Shown: positions 36,967 through 45,749, numbered from the stretch's first letter. The stretch is 64,000 nucleotides of DNA from Candidatus Kouleothrix ribensis (GCA_016722075.1 JADKGW010000001.1:4960001-5024000), one strand, 5' to 3'. The notes: generated from the letters alone by a model not told the origin. Translations and numbers: made by a program.

Positions 36967-39663
36967 ATGAAAAAGACCAGCCTGCCACCCGAACTAGCTG
37001 CTGCCTGGGACGAAATCGAAGCGCACGCCAAGGGCTATGGCCTCGATTTTTTTCCGATCATCTACGAGGTGCTCGACTACCGTACGCTCTACGAGACGGC
37101 GGCGTTGGGCGGTTTCCCAACCCGCTACCCGCATTGGCGTTTCGGCATGGAGTATGATCAGCTGATCAAGGGCCATATCTGGCTCGGCTCGACGATCTAC
37201 GAGATGGTCATCAATACCAACCCATCATACGCGTATCTGCTCGAAGGCAACGAGATGGTTACGCAGAAGATGGTGATGGCGCACGTGGCCGGCCACGTCG
37301 ATTTCTTCAAACATAATATGTGGTTCAGCCACACGAACCGCAAGATGCTCGACGAGATGGCCAACCACGCCGCGCGCATCCAGCGGATCGTCGATCGCCA
37401 CGGCTACGAGGTCGCCGAAGATTTCATCGATACCTGTTTGTCGCTCGATAACCTGATCGATTACCACGCGCCCTATATTCGCCGGCCCGAGGCCCAGACT
37501 GCGCGCCCGATCGTCGGCGAAGACGAGCCTGATGTGGTCGAGGGCCTCAAGGTCGAGCGCTCGTACATGAAGGATTTCATCAACCCGCCCGAATTCCTCG
37601 ACCGCCAGCGCAAGCGCCTGGAGGACGAGCGCGCCAAGCTGCGGCGCTTCCCCGAGAACCCGCAGAAGGATATTCTGCTGTTCCTGATGAACTACGCGCC
37701 GCTCGACCGCTGGCAGCATACCATCCTCGAGATCATCCGCGACGAGGCCTACTACTTCGCGCCCCAGGGCATGACCAAGATATTGAACGAGGGCTGGGCC
37801 TGCGTCGCGAAGAATACGCTGCTCTATACCGAGCAGGGCCTCTTGCCGATCGGCGAGATTGTCGACCAGCGGCTCGCGCTATCGACCGGGGACGGCGCCA
37901 GCACACAGCCGATCTACGACTGGGCTAAGTTTGAGAACTACGAGACGATCCATATTCGCACCAGGCGCGGCTTCGAGCTGGAAGGCTCGGTCAACCACCG
38001 GGTTATGCTGCCCGACCAGAGCTGGCGGCAGCTCGACCAGCTCGAGATTGGCCAGAAGCTGCGCCTCAGCGGTGGGCCGGATCTATGGGCCACCGAGCAG
38101 CTGCGGATCGACTGGCAGCCGGCGCGGCGCCTTACGCTCGATCATATCGCCACGCGAGCTGGCGTCGACATCGAGACGGCGATTCGCCACCGGCGCGGAA
38201 TTCGCGGCGCCGATAGCACCATGCTCGCGCCGCTGGTGGCCGAGTACGAGATCGGCATCGCAACGCTCGAACCGCTACAGGCCCGCCGCCAGGCCGCGCG
38301 CGTGCCCGAGCGGCTCGACGAGCGGCTCGGCGCGCTCCTGGGCTACCTCGTGGGCAACGGCCATATCAGCGAGGCCAAGCGCACAATCGGCCTGACCACT
38401 GCCGACGCCGAGCAGGCCGATCGCTTCGCCGATCTAGCCGAGCAACTCTTCGGGGTGCGGCCCAGCCGGCGCTGGGAGCCGAACCGCTGGCGCGTGAGCT
38501 TCTCGTCGCTCGACGTGCAGGATTTCCTGAAGCACCTTGGGATGCAGACCGGCAGAGCTGCCCGGCTCAAGCATGTTCCTGCCGCCATCCTGCGATCACC
38601 TAAGCCGGTGGTTGCGGCGTTCCTGCGCGCCTACTACGACTGCGACGGCTATGCCGGCGACGCCGGCGTGATCCTCTCGACCGCAAGCACCGACATGAGC
38701 AAGACCGTCCAGCTGCTCTTGCTCAATTTCGGCATTCTGTCGACCCGTCGGCAGCAGAACGATGGCTGCTGGCACGTTCGCACCACCGGCACCTCCGCCG
38801 CGCGGTTCGAGCAGCAGATCGGCTTTGGCCTCAAGCGCAAGCAAGCGGCGCTGCGGCAGTACATAGCGAATCGGCAGTGGTTCAAGCTCGAAGATTGGAC
38901 CGACGAAGTTGTGGAGATCGAGCGGCGCCGGGCCGACGTCTACGACATCTCGGTCGAGAACACCCATCGCTACGCGGCCGGCGGCTTCGTCAACCATAAT
39001 AGCTTCTGGCACTCCGAGATCATGACCAAGAAGGCGCTCAAGGACGGCGAGGTGATCGATTTTGCCGATCACCACTCGGGCGTGGTGGCGACGCAGCCTG
39101 GCCGGCTCAACCCGTACAAGCTTGGCATCGAGCTGCTGCGCGATGTCGAGGATCGCTGGAATAAAGGCAAGTTCGGCAAGGAGTACGATGAGTGTGAGGA
39201 TCTGGCCGAGAAGCGCGGCTGGGATCGCCAGCTGGGCCTGGGCCGCCAGAAGCTGTTCGAGATCCGGCGCATGCATAACGATGTGACCTTCATCGACGCG
39301 TTCCTGACGCCCGAGTTCTGCCTTGAGCAGAAGCTGTTTTCGTTCCGCTATAACCGCGACACCGACCTGTACGAGATCGCGTCGCGCGAGTTCCAGGAGA
39401 TCAAGCAGAAGCTGCTGTTCCGGCTGACGAACTTTGGCCAGCCGTTCATCTATGTCGAAGATGGCAACTACAATAATCGCGGCGAGCTGTACCTGCGCCA
39501 CCGCCACGAGGGTGTCGACCTCAAGATGGACTATGCGCGCGATACGCTGCGCAACCTGCATAAGATCTGGTCGCGGCCTGTCCATATCGAGACGATCGTC
39601 GACGATAAGAAGCGCCTGATCTCATTCGACGGCAAAGACTTCGGCGAGCGCAAGATCGACTGA
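36967..39663 (+). CDS. spoVR: SpoVR-family protein precursor containing an intein
   Basis: This is the third gene of the prkA-yeaH-spoVR trio, 898 codons. SpoVR extein sequence is at both ends: residues 1-278 (LPPELAAAWDEIEAHAKGYG, GNEMVTQKMVMAHVAGHVDF, ending TKILNEGWA) and 679-898 (SFWHSEIMTKKAL onward). Removing residues 279-678 rejoins the conserved NEGWA-SFWH motif and yields a 498-residue protein, the normal family size. SpoVR was named for spore-cortex formation in Bacillus but also occurs in non-sporulating bacteria beside PrkA/YeaH. The ATG at 36967 has no obvious Shine-Dalgarno because the repeat hairpin abuts it. Confidence 0.93.
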   Translation: MKKTSLPPELAAAWDEIEAHAKGYGLDFFPIIYEVLDYRTLYETAALGGFPTRYPHWRFGMEYDQLIKGHIWLGSTIYEMVINTNPSYAYLLEGNEMVTQKMVMAHVAGHVDFFKHNMWFSHTNRKMLDEMANHAARIQRIVDRHGYEVAEDFIDTCLSLDNLIDYHAPYIRRPEAQTARPIVGEDEPDVVEGLKVERSYMKDFINPPEFLDRQRKRLEDERAKLRRFPENPQKDILLFLMNYAPLDRWQHTILEIIRDEAYYFAPQGMTKILNEGWACVAKNTLLYTEQGLLPIGEIVDQRLALSTGDGASTQPIYDWAKFENYETIHIRTRRGFELEGSVNHRVMLPDQSWRQLDQLEIGQKLRLSGGPDLWATEQLRIDWQPARRLTLDHIATRAGVDIETAIRHRRGIRGADSTMLAPLVAEYEIGIATLEPLQARRQAARVPERLDERLGALLGYLVGNGHISEAKRTIGLTTADAEQADRFADLAEQLFGVRPSRRWEPNRWRVSFSSLDVQDFLKHLGMQTGRAARLKHVPAAILRSPKPVVAAFLRAYYDCDGYAGDAGVILSTASTDMSKTVQLLLLNFGILSTRRQQNDGCWHVRTTGTSAARFEQQIGFGLKRKQAALRQYIANRQWFKLEDWTDEVVEIERRRADVYDISVENTHRYAAGGFVNHNSFWHSEIMTKKALKDGEVIDFADHHSGVVATQPGRLNPYKLGIELLRDVEDRWNKGKFGKEYDECEDLAEKRGWDRQLGLGRQKLFEIRRMHNDVTFIDAFLTPEFCLEQKLFSFRYNRDTDLYEIASREFQEIKQKLLFRLTNFGQPFIYVEDGNYNNRGELYLRHRHEGVDLKMDYARDTLRNLHKIWSRPVHIETIVDDKKRLISFDGKDFGERKID
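37801..39000 (+). mobile_element. In-frame intein with LAGLIDADG homing endonuclease domain
   Basis: This is exactly 400 codons. Block A is CVAKNTLLYTEQGLLPIGEI with nucleophile Cys1. Block B is GSVNHRVMLP with His66. Block F is VYDISVENTHRYAAGG and block G is FVNHN followed by extein Ser+1, so all splicing residues are present and splicing is expected. Between them lie two LAGLIDADG-like motifs, LLGYLVGNGHI near residue 181 and FLRAYYDCDGYAG near residue 274. In the first motif the usual acidic residue is Asn186; the second keeps its Asp. The insertion is at the conserved GWA^S site, the kind of motif inteins favour. No foreign codon use is obvious by eye. Confidence 0.92.
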
Positions 39664-39719
39664 GGCAGCCTGGTGCTGCGCACTGTGCCTGGGCACACGC
39701 CCCTAACAAGGAGAACGAC

Positions 39720-40205
39720 ATGACTATTGGAAAGCTCCTGGTCGAGCGCCTGGGTGCTGCCGAGCCTGCGGCCGAGTCGCCACTCGTGCTTGCCGACGCG
39801 TCGCACAGCGTCGAGCTGGTATTCTTCGACCGCGACCGCTATAGCGTGACGTTGAGCGAGCTGAACCTCGGCGCTGCGATCGGCGCTCCAGCTGATGCGC
39901 GGGCCTACCTGAGCGCCGCCGCCGCCGCCGTGGCGCGCCGGCTGAGCTTCCTCGAAGAGCAGCTGGCGGTGTGGGAGCTCGATGGCAGTGAGGGCCTGGC
40001 TCAGCTGCGCTCGTCGCCGCCCCAGCACGAGGGCGACGAGCTGACCTACTGGGAGGTAACGCTGTGGGCCGACCAGCCGCACGCGCAGCTGGCGCGCTAT
40101 CGCTGGGCGCCGGGCATGGCCGAGCGCGAGCGCATGGCCTACCCGGCCACCTTCGCGCTGATCGGGCGCATGGCCGAGGCGCTGGCCGAGGCGCTGGCCG
40201 AGTAG
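39720..40205 (+). CDS. Hypothetical protein, 161 residues
   Basis: This is not recognised. It is an acidic, alanine-rich, soluble protein with no signal peptide or membrane segment. The middle (VELVFFDRDRYSVTLSELNL) looks like beta strands and the end (MAYPATFALIGRMAEALAEA) is an amphipathic helix. AAGGAG precedes the ATG by a normal distance, which supports it as a real gene. It follows spoVR by 56 bases and may belong to that operon. Confidence 0.7.
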   Translation: MTIGKLLVERLGAAEPAAESPLVLADASHSVELVFFDRDRYSVTLSELNLGAAIGAPADARAYLSAAAAAVARRLSFLEEQLAVWELDGSEGLAQLRSSPPQHEGDELTYWEVTLWADQPHAQLARYRWAPGMAERERMAYPATFALIGRMAEALAEALAE

Positions 40206-40236
40206 CGCGCGGCACCTGGACAGGTACGTTCAGCCC

Positions 40237-40270
40237 ATGCAGAAACGCCCCGGCCGGGGCGTTTCTGCAT
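40237..40270. terminator. Perfect 34-nt palindrome between the hypothetical gene and prmC
   Basis: Two 17-nt arms (atgcagaaacgccccgg and its exact complement) meet with no loop. Located 31 bases after a stop codon, it is a plausible terminator, possibly in both directions, but there is no clean T-run. A TGGTATACT extended -10 follows at 40272-40280 and could start prmC. Confidence 0.55.
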
Positions 40271-40317
40271 GGTGGTATACTGGCGCGGGCATCCTGGCTG
40301 TTTTTTGGGGCAAAGCG

Positions 40318-41196
40318 TTGAACGATCGCTCGACAATCGCAGCCGCGCTGGTCTGGGCCGCCGATCAGCTGCGGGCCACCAGCGCAACACCCCGGCTCGA
40401 TGCCGAGCTGCTGCTGGCGCACAGCCTGGGCTGGCCGCGCGCGCGCCTGCTGGCCGAGGGGCGCCAGCCGATCGATGGAGACCGGCTGCCACATTTCGAT
40501 CGGCTGATCGAACGCCGCATGGCACTCGAGCCTGTCGCCTACCTCATCGGCCACAAGCAATTCTTCGGCCTCGACTTCGTAGTCGATCGGCGCGTGCTGG
40601 TGCCGCGCCCCGAGACCGAGCTGCTGGTTGAGCTGGCGCTGCAGATCGCGCGAACCAAGCACATGGAACCAAGCACCGATCAGGCGAACCAGCCCGGCTC
40701 TCGCGTTCTGATTGCCGACATCGGCACCGGCAGCGGCTGTATTGCGGTGGCGCTGGCGGTGTACCTGCCCAGCGCGCAGATCTGCGCGGTCGACATCTCG
40801 CCCGACGCGCTGGCACTGGCGCGCCTGAACGCCGAGCGCCACGGCGTCGGCACGCGCATACGCCTGCTCCAGGGCGACCTGCTGGCCCCGCTGGAGGCCC
40901 CGGCCGACATGATCGTGAGCAACCCGCCCTACACGGTGCTCTCGGCAATCGACGAGGGCGTGCGCCGCCACGAGCCACACTGCGCGCTCGACGGCGGCCC
41001 CGATGGGCTGGCGCTGTACCGCAGGCTGTTGCACGCGGCGCCGGCCCGGCTGCGGCCCGGCGGCGCAGTGCTGCTCGAGATCGGCGCAACACAGGCGGCA
41101 GCCGTAGCCAGGCTGGCGCGTGAGGCATTCCCAGCTGCACAGATCGACGTTCATAGCGATCTGGCCGGACTCGACCGGGTCGTGGCCATCTCGTGA
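40318..41196 (+). CDS. prmC: Peptide chain release factor N5-glutamine methyltransferase
   Basis: PrmC (HemK) methylates the glutamine of the GGQ motif in release factors. The 292-residue product has the N-terminal helical domain (TPRLDAELLLAHSLGWPRAR, FFGLDFVVDRRVLVPRPETE), the SAM site IADIGTGSGCIAVALA and the catalytic NPPY at residues 202-205. The TTG at 40318 is chosen because GGGG lies upstream and homology starts there; the frame remains open through the palindrome upstream. A 17-residue stretch with KHMEPSTDQANQPG between the PRPETE and SAM motifs is slightly longer than usual. Confidence 0.93.
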   Translation: MNDRSTIAAALVWAADQLRATSATPRLDAELLLAHSLGWPRARLLAEGRQPIDGDRLPHFDRLIERRMALEPVAYLIGHKQFFGLDFVVDRRVLVPRPETELLVELALQIARTKHMEPSTDQANQPGSRVLIADIGTGSGCIAVALAVYLPSAQICAVDISPDALALARLNAERHGVGTRIRLLQGDLLAPLEAPADMIVSNPPYTVLSAIDEGVRRHEPHCALDGGPDGLALYRRLLHAAPARLRPGGAVLLEIGATQAAAVARLAREAFPAAQIDVHSDLAGLDRVVAIS

Positions 41197-41300
41197 TACC
41201 GTGCCATGCGCATTCCACTCACTTGAGCAGAGTGTGATGCGGAAAGCGCGCGATAGCCGAGCGCCTGATGATCGTAACCCGTGAGCAGTATCGTATCGCT

Positions 41301-41327
41301 CTGCCAAAGGCTCAAACGCCGACTGCG
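41301..41327 (+). repeat. 27-nt repeat, copy 1 (upstream of HAD gene)
   Basis: This matches 48829-48855 at 24 of 27 positions, sharing aaacgccgactgcg at the 3' end and ctgcc at the 5' end. Both copies lie 35-47 bases before a start codon. Function is unknown. Confidence 0.6.
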
Positions 41328-41373
41328 TACGTCCTGCCAATTGCGCGGGCCATCCTAATACTAAAGAGGAGCT

Positions 41374-42240
41374 ATGCCCTACAAACTACTCGCGCTCGAC
41401 CTCGACGGCACGGTGCTCGACGCGCAGCTGCAGCTGGCCCCCGAGGTTGCCACAGCAATCGCGGCGGCACAGGCGCGCGGCGTATATGTGACGATCGCGA
41501 CCGGGCGCATGTTCGGCTCGACCATCCAGTTCGCGCGGCAGCTGAACATCGATGGGCCGCTGATCTGCTTTCAAGGGGCGCTGATCCGCGATTCGCGCGA
41601 CGGCGCAATCTCCTACCATGTGCCTACGCCCGCCGATCTAGCGGCCGAGGCGATCGAGCTGTTGCACGCGGCCGGCCTGTTTGTGCTGGCCTACATCGAC
41701 GAGCGCCTGTGGGTCGCCGAGCAACGCGCCGAGCTCGACCTGTACCTCGGCTGGCATCCCGAGCAACCCGAGGTAGTGCTGGCGCCCAACCTGGCCGACA
41801 CGATCGCGCGTGGGGCCAGCGCCGGGCTGCTCGGGGCGCCGGCCGGCGACACGCGCCGCTTCAGGGCCGGCCCGCCGACCAAGCTGATGTTCGTAGCCGA
41901 GCCGGCACTGGCCGAACGCGAGACGGCCCGGCTGGCGCTGCACTTCGCCGGCCGGCTGGCGGTGATGCGCTCGCACGCCATGTTTGGCGAATTGACCGCG
42001 CCGGGCGTCAGCAAAGGCGCCGCGTTAGCCCAGCTGGCAGCACACATGGGCATCGCGCGCGAGGATGTGATCGCGATCGGCGACCACGAGAATGATCTGC
42101 CTATGATCGCATGGGCCGGGCTGGGGTTGGCGATGGGCAACGCGATCCCACAGGCGCAAAGCATCGCCGATGCTGTCATCCCGTCGGTTGACGCGTGTGG
42201 CGTGGCCTGGGCGATCGAACACTACATCCTGAAAGGTTAG
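41374..42240 (+). CDS. HAD-superfamily Cof-type phosphatase
   Basis: This 288-residue protein has motif I DLDGT (D9, D11), IATGRMFGSTIQF (motif II), the C2B cap, and FGELTAPGVSKGAALAQLAA with AIGDHENDLPMI (motifs III and IV). This is the Cof/IIB group, whose members dephosphorylate sugar phosphates, FMN or other small phosphoesters; substrate not deducible. GAGGAGC precedes the ATG. It converges on rpmB. Confidence 0.92.
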   Translation: MPYKLLALDLDGTVLDAQLQLAPEVATAIAAAQARGVYVTIATGRMFGSTIQFARQLNIDGPLICFQGALIRDSRDGAISYHVPTPADLAAEAIELLHAAGLFVLAYIDERLWVAEQRAELDLYLGWHPEQPEVVLAPNLADTIARGASAGLLGAPAGDTRRFRAGPPTKLMFVAEPALAERETARLALHFAGRLAVMRSHAMFGELTAPGVSKGAALAQLAAHMGIAREDVIAIGDHENDLPMIAWAGLGLAMGNAIPQAQSIADAVIPSVDACGVAWAIEHYILKG

Positions 42241-42252
42241 GCAAATTGGGTA

Positions 42253-42281
42253 TTGCGCCGCGTGATCCCATCCGCTATAAT
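42253..42281 (+). promoter_or_regulatory. Promoter-like sequence facing the 3' end of rpmB
   Basis: TTGCGC (42253-42258), 17-bp spacer, TATAAT (42276-42281) on the plus strand. No plus-strand gene starts until asp23 at 42665, so it would produce an RNA antisense to rpmB or a ~380-nt leader for asp23. Confidence 0.45.
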
Positions 42282-42315
42282 GGCGCTCGCCTTCGACACG
42301 CATAAAGGCAGGCAC

Positions 42316-42350
42316 CAAAAAGGCCAGCACCTGCGCCAGGCACCGGCCTT
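42316..42350 (-). terminator. Intrinsic terminator of rpmB
   Basis: On the minus strand a 14-bp stem with three G-U pairs (aaggccggtgcctg ... caggtgctggcctt) encloses a 3-nt loop and is followed by TTTTT. It is 23 bases after the rpmB stop. Confidence 0.75.
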
Positions 42351-42372
42351 CGACATCGCAGCAGCCGCGCAG

Positions 42373-42558
42373 CTAGCGCGACTTACTCACCGTTCGCAGG
42401 CACTGGGTGCAGATCTTGACCTGCACCGATACGCCGCCATCGAGTGTGAGCGTGGTCTTCTGAATATTCGGCCGCCACATGCGGCGCGTGTGCCGCTTCG
42501 AGAAGCTCACATTGTTGCCAAAAGCCGGCTTTTTGCCGCAGAGCTGACAGGTTGCCAT
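42373..42558 (-). CDS. rpmB: 50S ribosomal protein L28
   Basis: This 61-residue ribosomal protein has the two cysteine pairs of zinc-binding (C+) L28, C4-x2-C7 and C50-x2-C53. It also has the signature VSFSKRHTRRMWRPNIQ. GGAGG lies nine bases before the ATG at 42558. Its own promoter (42623-42651) and terminator make it a single-gene unit. Confidence 0.96.
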   Translation of the reverse strand: MATCQLCGKKPAFGNNVSFSKRHTRRMWRPNIQKTTLTLDGGVSVQVKICTQCLRTVSKSR

Positions 42559-42622
42559 TGTCGAATAACCTCCTCGGCACACGCCGAGCATCGCTAACGA
42601 GCATGTTCAATACTAAACACGG

Positions 42623-42651
42623 ACTATACCATATGGCAGACTGGTTGGCAA
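42623..42651 (-). promoter_or_regulatory. rpmB promoter
   Basis: On the minus strand: TTGCCA (42651-42646), 17-bp spacer, TATAGT (42628-42623) with a preceding TGG extension. It lies 65 bases before the rpmB start, in the divergent spacer shared with asp23. Confidence 0.7.
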
Positions 42652-42664
42652 GCGAGAGGATCGG

Positions 42665-43033
42665 ATGAGCCATCAGGCCGGGCCACCCAACCAGCGGCAG
42701 CTGCCGACTGGCACAATCGAGGTTGCGCCGCACGCGATCGCCTCGATCGTTGCGCACGCGGTCGGGCAGTCGTACGGCGTAGTTGGGATGGCGCCGCACA
42801 CCTTCCGCGAAGGTGTCGCGCAGGTGCTGCACCAGCGCGATGCGCACCGCGGTGTCGATGTACGTATCGGCAACGACCAGATCGAGATCGACTTGTACAT
42901 TATTGTAGGCTATGGCACACGCATCGGCGAGGTGGCCCGCAATGTGCAAGAGAATGTACGCTATGCCGTCGAGCGCGCGCTGGGCGTGCCGGTGGCCCGC
43001 GTGAATGTGCGCGTGCAGGGCCTGCGCGATTAG
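42665..43033 (+). CDS. Asp23/Gls24 (YloU-like) envelope stress protein
   Basis: This 122-residue protein reads GTIEVAPHAIASIVAHAV, then GVDVRIGNDQIEIDLYIIVG, GTRIGEVARNVQENVRYAVE and VNVRVQGLR, the whole Asp23 (DUF322) domain. In Firmicutes the same gene (yloU) sits before the fakA gene (yloV), as here. GAGAGG precedes the ATG. The next gene begins 43 bases later. Function is unsettled; association with membrane-linked fatty-acid metabolism is inferred from the neighbourhood. Confidence 0.92.
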   Translation: MSHQAGPPNQRQLPTGTIEVAPHAIASIVAHAVGQSYGVVGMAPHTFREGVAQVLHQRDAHRGVDVRIGNDQIEIDLYIIVGYGTRIGEVARNVQENVRYAVERALGVPVARVNVRVQGLRD

Positions 43034-43076
43034 TGCGGAGCTTCGCGTTGAGCGCTACACGTAGCGGAGTTGTTCG

Positions 43077-44738
43077 TTGGAATCACTCTCCATTTCGAGC
43101 GAGATCAAAGCCGCGATCAGCTGGGATGGCGTGCAATTGCTGGCGGCACTGGCAGCCGCCGCACGCTGGCTCGAGCAGCACGCCGAGCATGTCAATGCGC
43201 TAAACGTGTTCCCGGTGCCCGATGGCGACACCGGCACAAATATGTCGCTGACGCTCAGCGGCGCAATCAAAGACGTGGCTCCCGAGCCGTCGGTGGCCGC
43301 CGTGGCCGAGCGAGTCAAGTATTGGGCCATGATGCGCGGGCGTGGCAACTCGGGCATTATTCTGTCGCAGGTGCTGCGCGGTGTGGCCCAGGGCCTGGCC
43401 GGACACACCCATATGGGCGCGCCCGAGCTGGCCGAGGCGCTGGCCCAGGCCAGCCTGGCGGCCTACAAGGCCGTGCTCAAGCCAGTCGAAGGCACCATGC
43501 TGACGGTTATGCGCGAGGCCAGCGAGGCCGCCACTGCGGCGCTGGCCCGGCCGCACGCCACCCTGCCGGCCGTGCTCGAGGCAGCTGTTCAGGGTGCGCG
43601 CGCCTCGGTCGACCGCACGCCAACCCTGCTGAAGACCCTGCGCGACGCCGGGGTGGTCGATTCGGGCGGCGAGGGGCTGTTCTTGATCCTTGAAGGCATG
43701 CTGCGCTACGTACGCGGCGAGTCGCTCGAGTACACGACTGCCGCACCGGCAGCGGCCATGGCGTTTGCCGACATCCATGGCCCCGACGATTTTGGCTACT
43801 GCACCAACTTCATCGTACGCGGCGCCGGCATGCCCTACGAGCGCATGCGCGCCACCCTCGCAGGCATGGGCCAGTCGGCCGTGATCGTCGGCGATGCCGA
43901 GCTAATCAAGGTGCATATTCACCTGCTGCGCCCCGGCGATGCGCTTAATTACGCGGTCGAGTTTGGCGCGCTCGAGCAGATCGAGATCACCAACATGGAC
44001 CGCCAGCGCGAGCAGCTCCACGCGGCTCAGCGCACACCCGGCAGCCAGAATGGGCACGCGCCCGCCGGCCCCGCGCTCGACACCCACGTCGGCGTTGTTG
44101 CGGTGGCGCCTGGGCCTGGCTTCGCGGCGCTGTTCCGCAACCTGCACGCCGGCGCGATTGTCGGCGGCGGGCAGACCATGAACCCGAGCACCGAGGATCT
44201 GCTGGCGGCGATCGAGCGCCTGCCACAGCACGAAGTGATTGTGCTGCCGAATAACGCGAATGTAATCATGGCCGCGCGCCAGACGGCCACACTCAGCCAG
44301 AAGCAGATCGAGGTGCTGCCAACCAGAACCGCGCCGCAGGGCATCGCCGCGCTGCTGGGCTTCAACTTCCAGGCCGACCTGGCTACGAATGTGCGCGCCA
44401 TGACCAGCGCGATGCTGCAAGTTCACACTGCCGAGGTGACCACCGCCGTGCGCGACGCTGCCGTTGATGGCGTTGGTGTGCGCGCCGGCCAGACGATCGG
44501 GCTACTAGACGGCGACCTGGTGGCTGCCGACGACGACCAACAGGTGGTCATCGACGACCTGCTTGGCCGCATGGCGCTGGGCCAGTGCGAGATTGTGACG
44601 ATCTACTACGGCGCGGGAGTTGACGGTGGCGTCGCGGCTGCACTGGCCGAACAGATCGCCGCGCGCTTCCCTGCGCTTGAGGTTGAGGTGCAGGCGGGCG
44701 GCCAGCCATTGTACGAATATATCATCGCAGCAGAATAG
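43077..44738 (+). CDS. fakA: Fatty acid kinase catalytic subunit (DAK2 domain, FakA/YloV)
   Basis: FakA phosphorylates fatty acids held by FakB proteins, feeding exogenous or recycled acyl chains into phospholipid synthesis. The 553-residue product has the N-terminal DAK2 kinase domain with ALNVFPVPDGDTGTNMSLTL (Asp49, Asp51 bind Mg-ATP) and RGRGNSGIILSQ. A middle domain follows (DFGYCTNFIVRG), then a C-terminal DegV-like domain. The start is a TTG with GGAG seven bases upstream. Two fakB genes follow directly. Confidence 0.93.
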   Translation: MESLSISSEIKAAISWDGVQLLAALAAAARWLEQHAEHVNALNVFPVPDGDTGTNMSLTLSGAIKDVAPEPSVAAVAERVKYWAMMRGRGNSGIILSQVLRGVAQGLAGHTHMGAPELAEALAQASLAAYKAVLKPVEGTMLTVMREASEAATAALARPHATLPAVLEAAVQGARASVDRTPTLLKTLRDAGVVDSGGEGLFLILEGMLRYVRGESLEYTTAAPAAAMAFADIHGPDDFGYCTNFIVRGAGMPYERMRATLAGMGQSAVIVGDAELIKVHIHLLRPGDALNYAVEFGALEQIEITNMDRQREQLHAAQRTPGSQNGHAPAGPALDTHVGVVAVAPGPGFAALFRNLHAGAIVGGGQTMNPSTEDLLAAIERLPQHEVIVLPNNANVIMAARQTATLSQKQIEVLPTRTAPQGIAALLGFNFQADLATNVRAMTSAMLQVHTAEVTTAVRDAAVDGVGVRAGQTIGLLDGDLVAADDDQQVVIDDLLGRMALGQCEIVTIYYGAGVDGGVAAALAEQIAARFPALEVEVQAGGQPLYEYIIAAE

Positions 44739-44856
44739 CCGGCCACCGATCTGGCCCTGTGGCCGACGACACCGGCAGACCCGGCCGGATTGCAGTACAA
44801 TACGCATTCTTTACACTACCTGAAGTGTTCGATTCTGTGTGGAGGGAGGCCAGCGC

Positions 44857-45705
44857 ATGGCCGGGATCAAGATTGTAACCGACAGCACTGCCGATATACC
44901 GCTTGGCCTCGCGCACGAGCTGGGCGTTGAGGTTGTGCCCATGTACCTGCACGTTGGCGAGCAGACCTTCCGGGCAGGGCTGGATATGACCAACGACCAG
45001 TTCTACCAGTGGATGCAGGATGGCCGGATCAAAGCGACCACCTCATCGCCACCGCCGATCGTCTTCGAGCAGCTGTATCGCCGGCTGACCCCCGATTACG
45101 AGTATATCTTCTCGCTGCACCTGTCGGGCCGGCTAGGCTCGACCTGCCGCGCCGCGCAGCAGGCGCGTGGGCGCCTGCCGGCCTCGGCCACGCGTATCGA
45201 GGTGATCGACACCAAACTGGCCTCGATGGGCCTGGGGCTGGTGGTGACGCATGCCGCCCGCGCGATCCGCGACGGCGCCGGCCCAGCCGAGGTGGCCCAG
45301 CTGATCAACAATCTGATCCAGCACTGCCACGTGGTGTTCTTCGTCGATACGATCGAGTACCTCGAGCATACCGGCCGGCTCTCGCTGGCCACCTCGGTGC
45401 TTGGCTCGATGCAGCGGATCAAGCCGCTGATGCTGCTCGACGAAGGCGAGATCGTGCCATACGAGCGTACCCGCACGCGCGCCAAGGCGATCGAGGGGCT
45501 CTACACCTTCATCGAGGATTTCCCGCATGTGCAAGAGGTGATCGCGCTGTACGCCACCACGCCCGAGGATGTCGAGAAGCTGCTCGAGAAGGTCGACCCT
45601 ATCTTCCCGCGCGACCAGGTGCAGATCATGCAGTTTGGCCCCAGCATTGGCGCGCACCTCGGCCCCGGCGCCATGGGCGTGGCAGTGTTCGAGGGCCTGG
45701 ATTAG
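44857..45705 (+). CDS. fakB: DegV-family fatty-acid-binding protein (FakB), first copy
   Basis: This 282-residue protein begins IKIVTDSTADIP, the DegV signature, and continues with TTSSPPPIVFEQLYRRL and YIFSLHLSGRLGSTCRAAQQ. In the C-terminal domain FVDTIEYLEHTGRLS precedes the typical QIMQFGPSIGAHLGPGAMGV. DegV proteins bind a free fatty acid and present its carboxylate to FakA. The ATG at 44857 is preceded by a GGAGGGAGG tract. It lies 118 bases after fakA. Confidence 0.92.
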   Translation: MAGIKIVTDSTADIPLGLAHELGVEVVPMYLHVGEQTFRAGLDMTNDQFYQWMQDGRIKATTSSPPPIVFEQLYRRLTPDYEYIFSLHLSGRLGSTCRAAQQARGRLPASATRIEVIDTKLASMGLGLVVTHAARAIRDGAGPAEVAQLINNLIQHCHVVFFVDTIEYLEHTGRLSLATSVLGSMQRIKPLMLLDEGEIVPYERTRTRAKAIEGLYTFIEDFPHVQEVIALYATTPEDVEKLLEKVDPIFPRDQVQIMQFGPSIGAHLGPGAMGVAVFEGLD

Positions 45706-45749
45706 GAGTTAGATTTGCACTCCTGACGCCTGAACAAGACGAGGACGTT

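Noticed and set aside
37801..39000. SpoVR as a two-domain fusion protein rather than an intein host
   Set aside because: The insert starts with Cys, ends His-Asn before Ser, has the intein blocks in order, and its removal restores the SpoVR motif and length.
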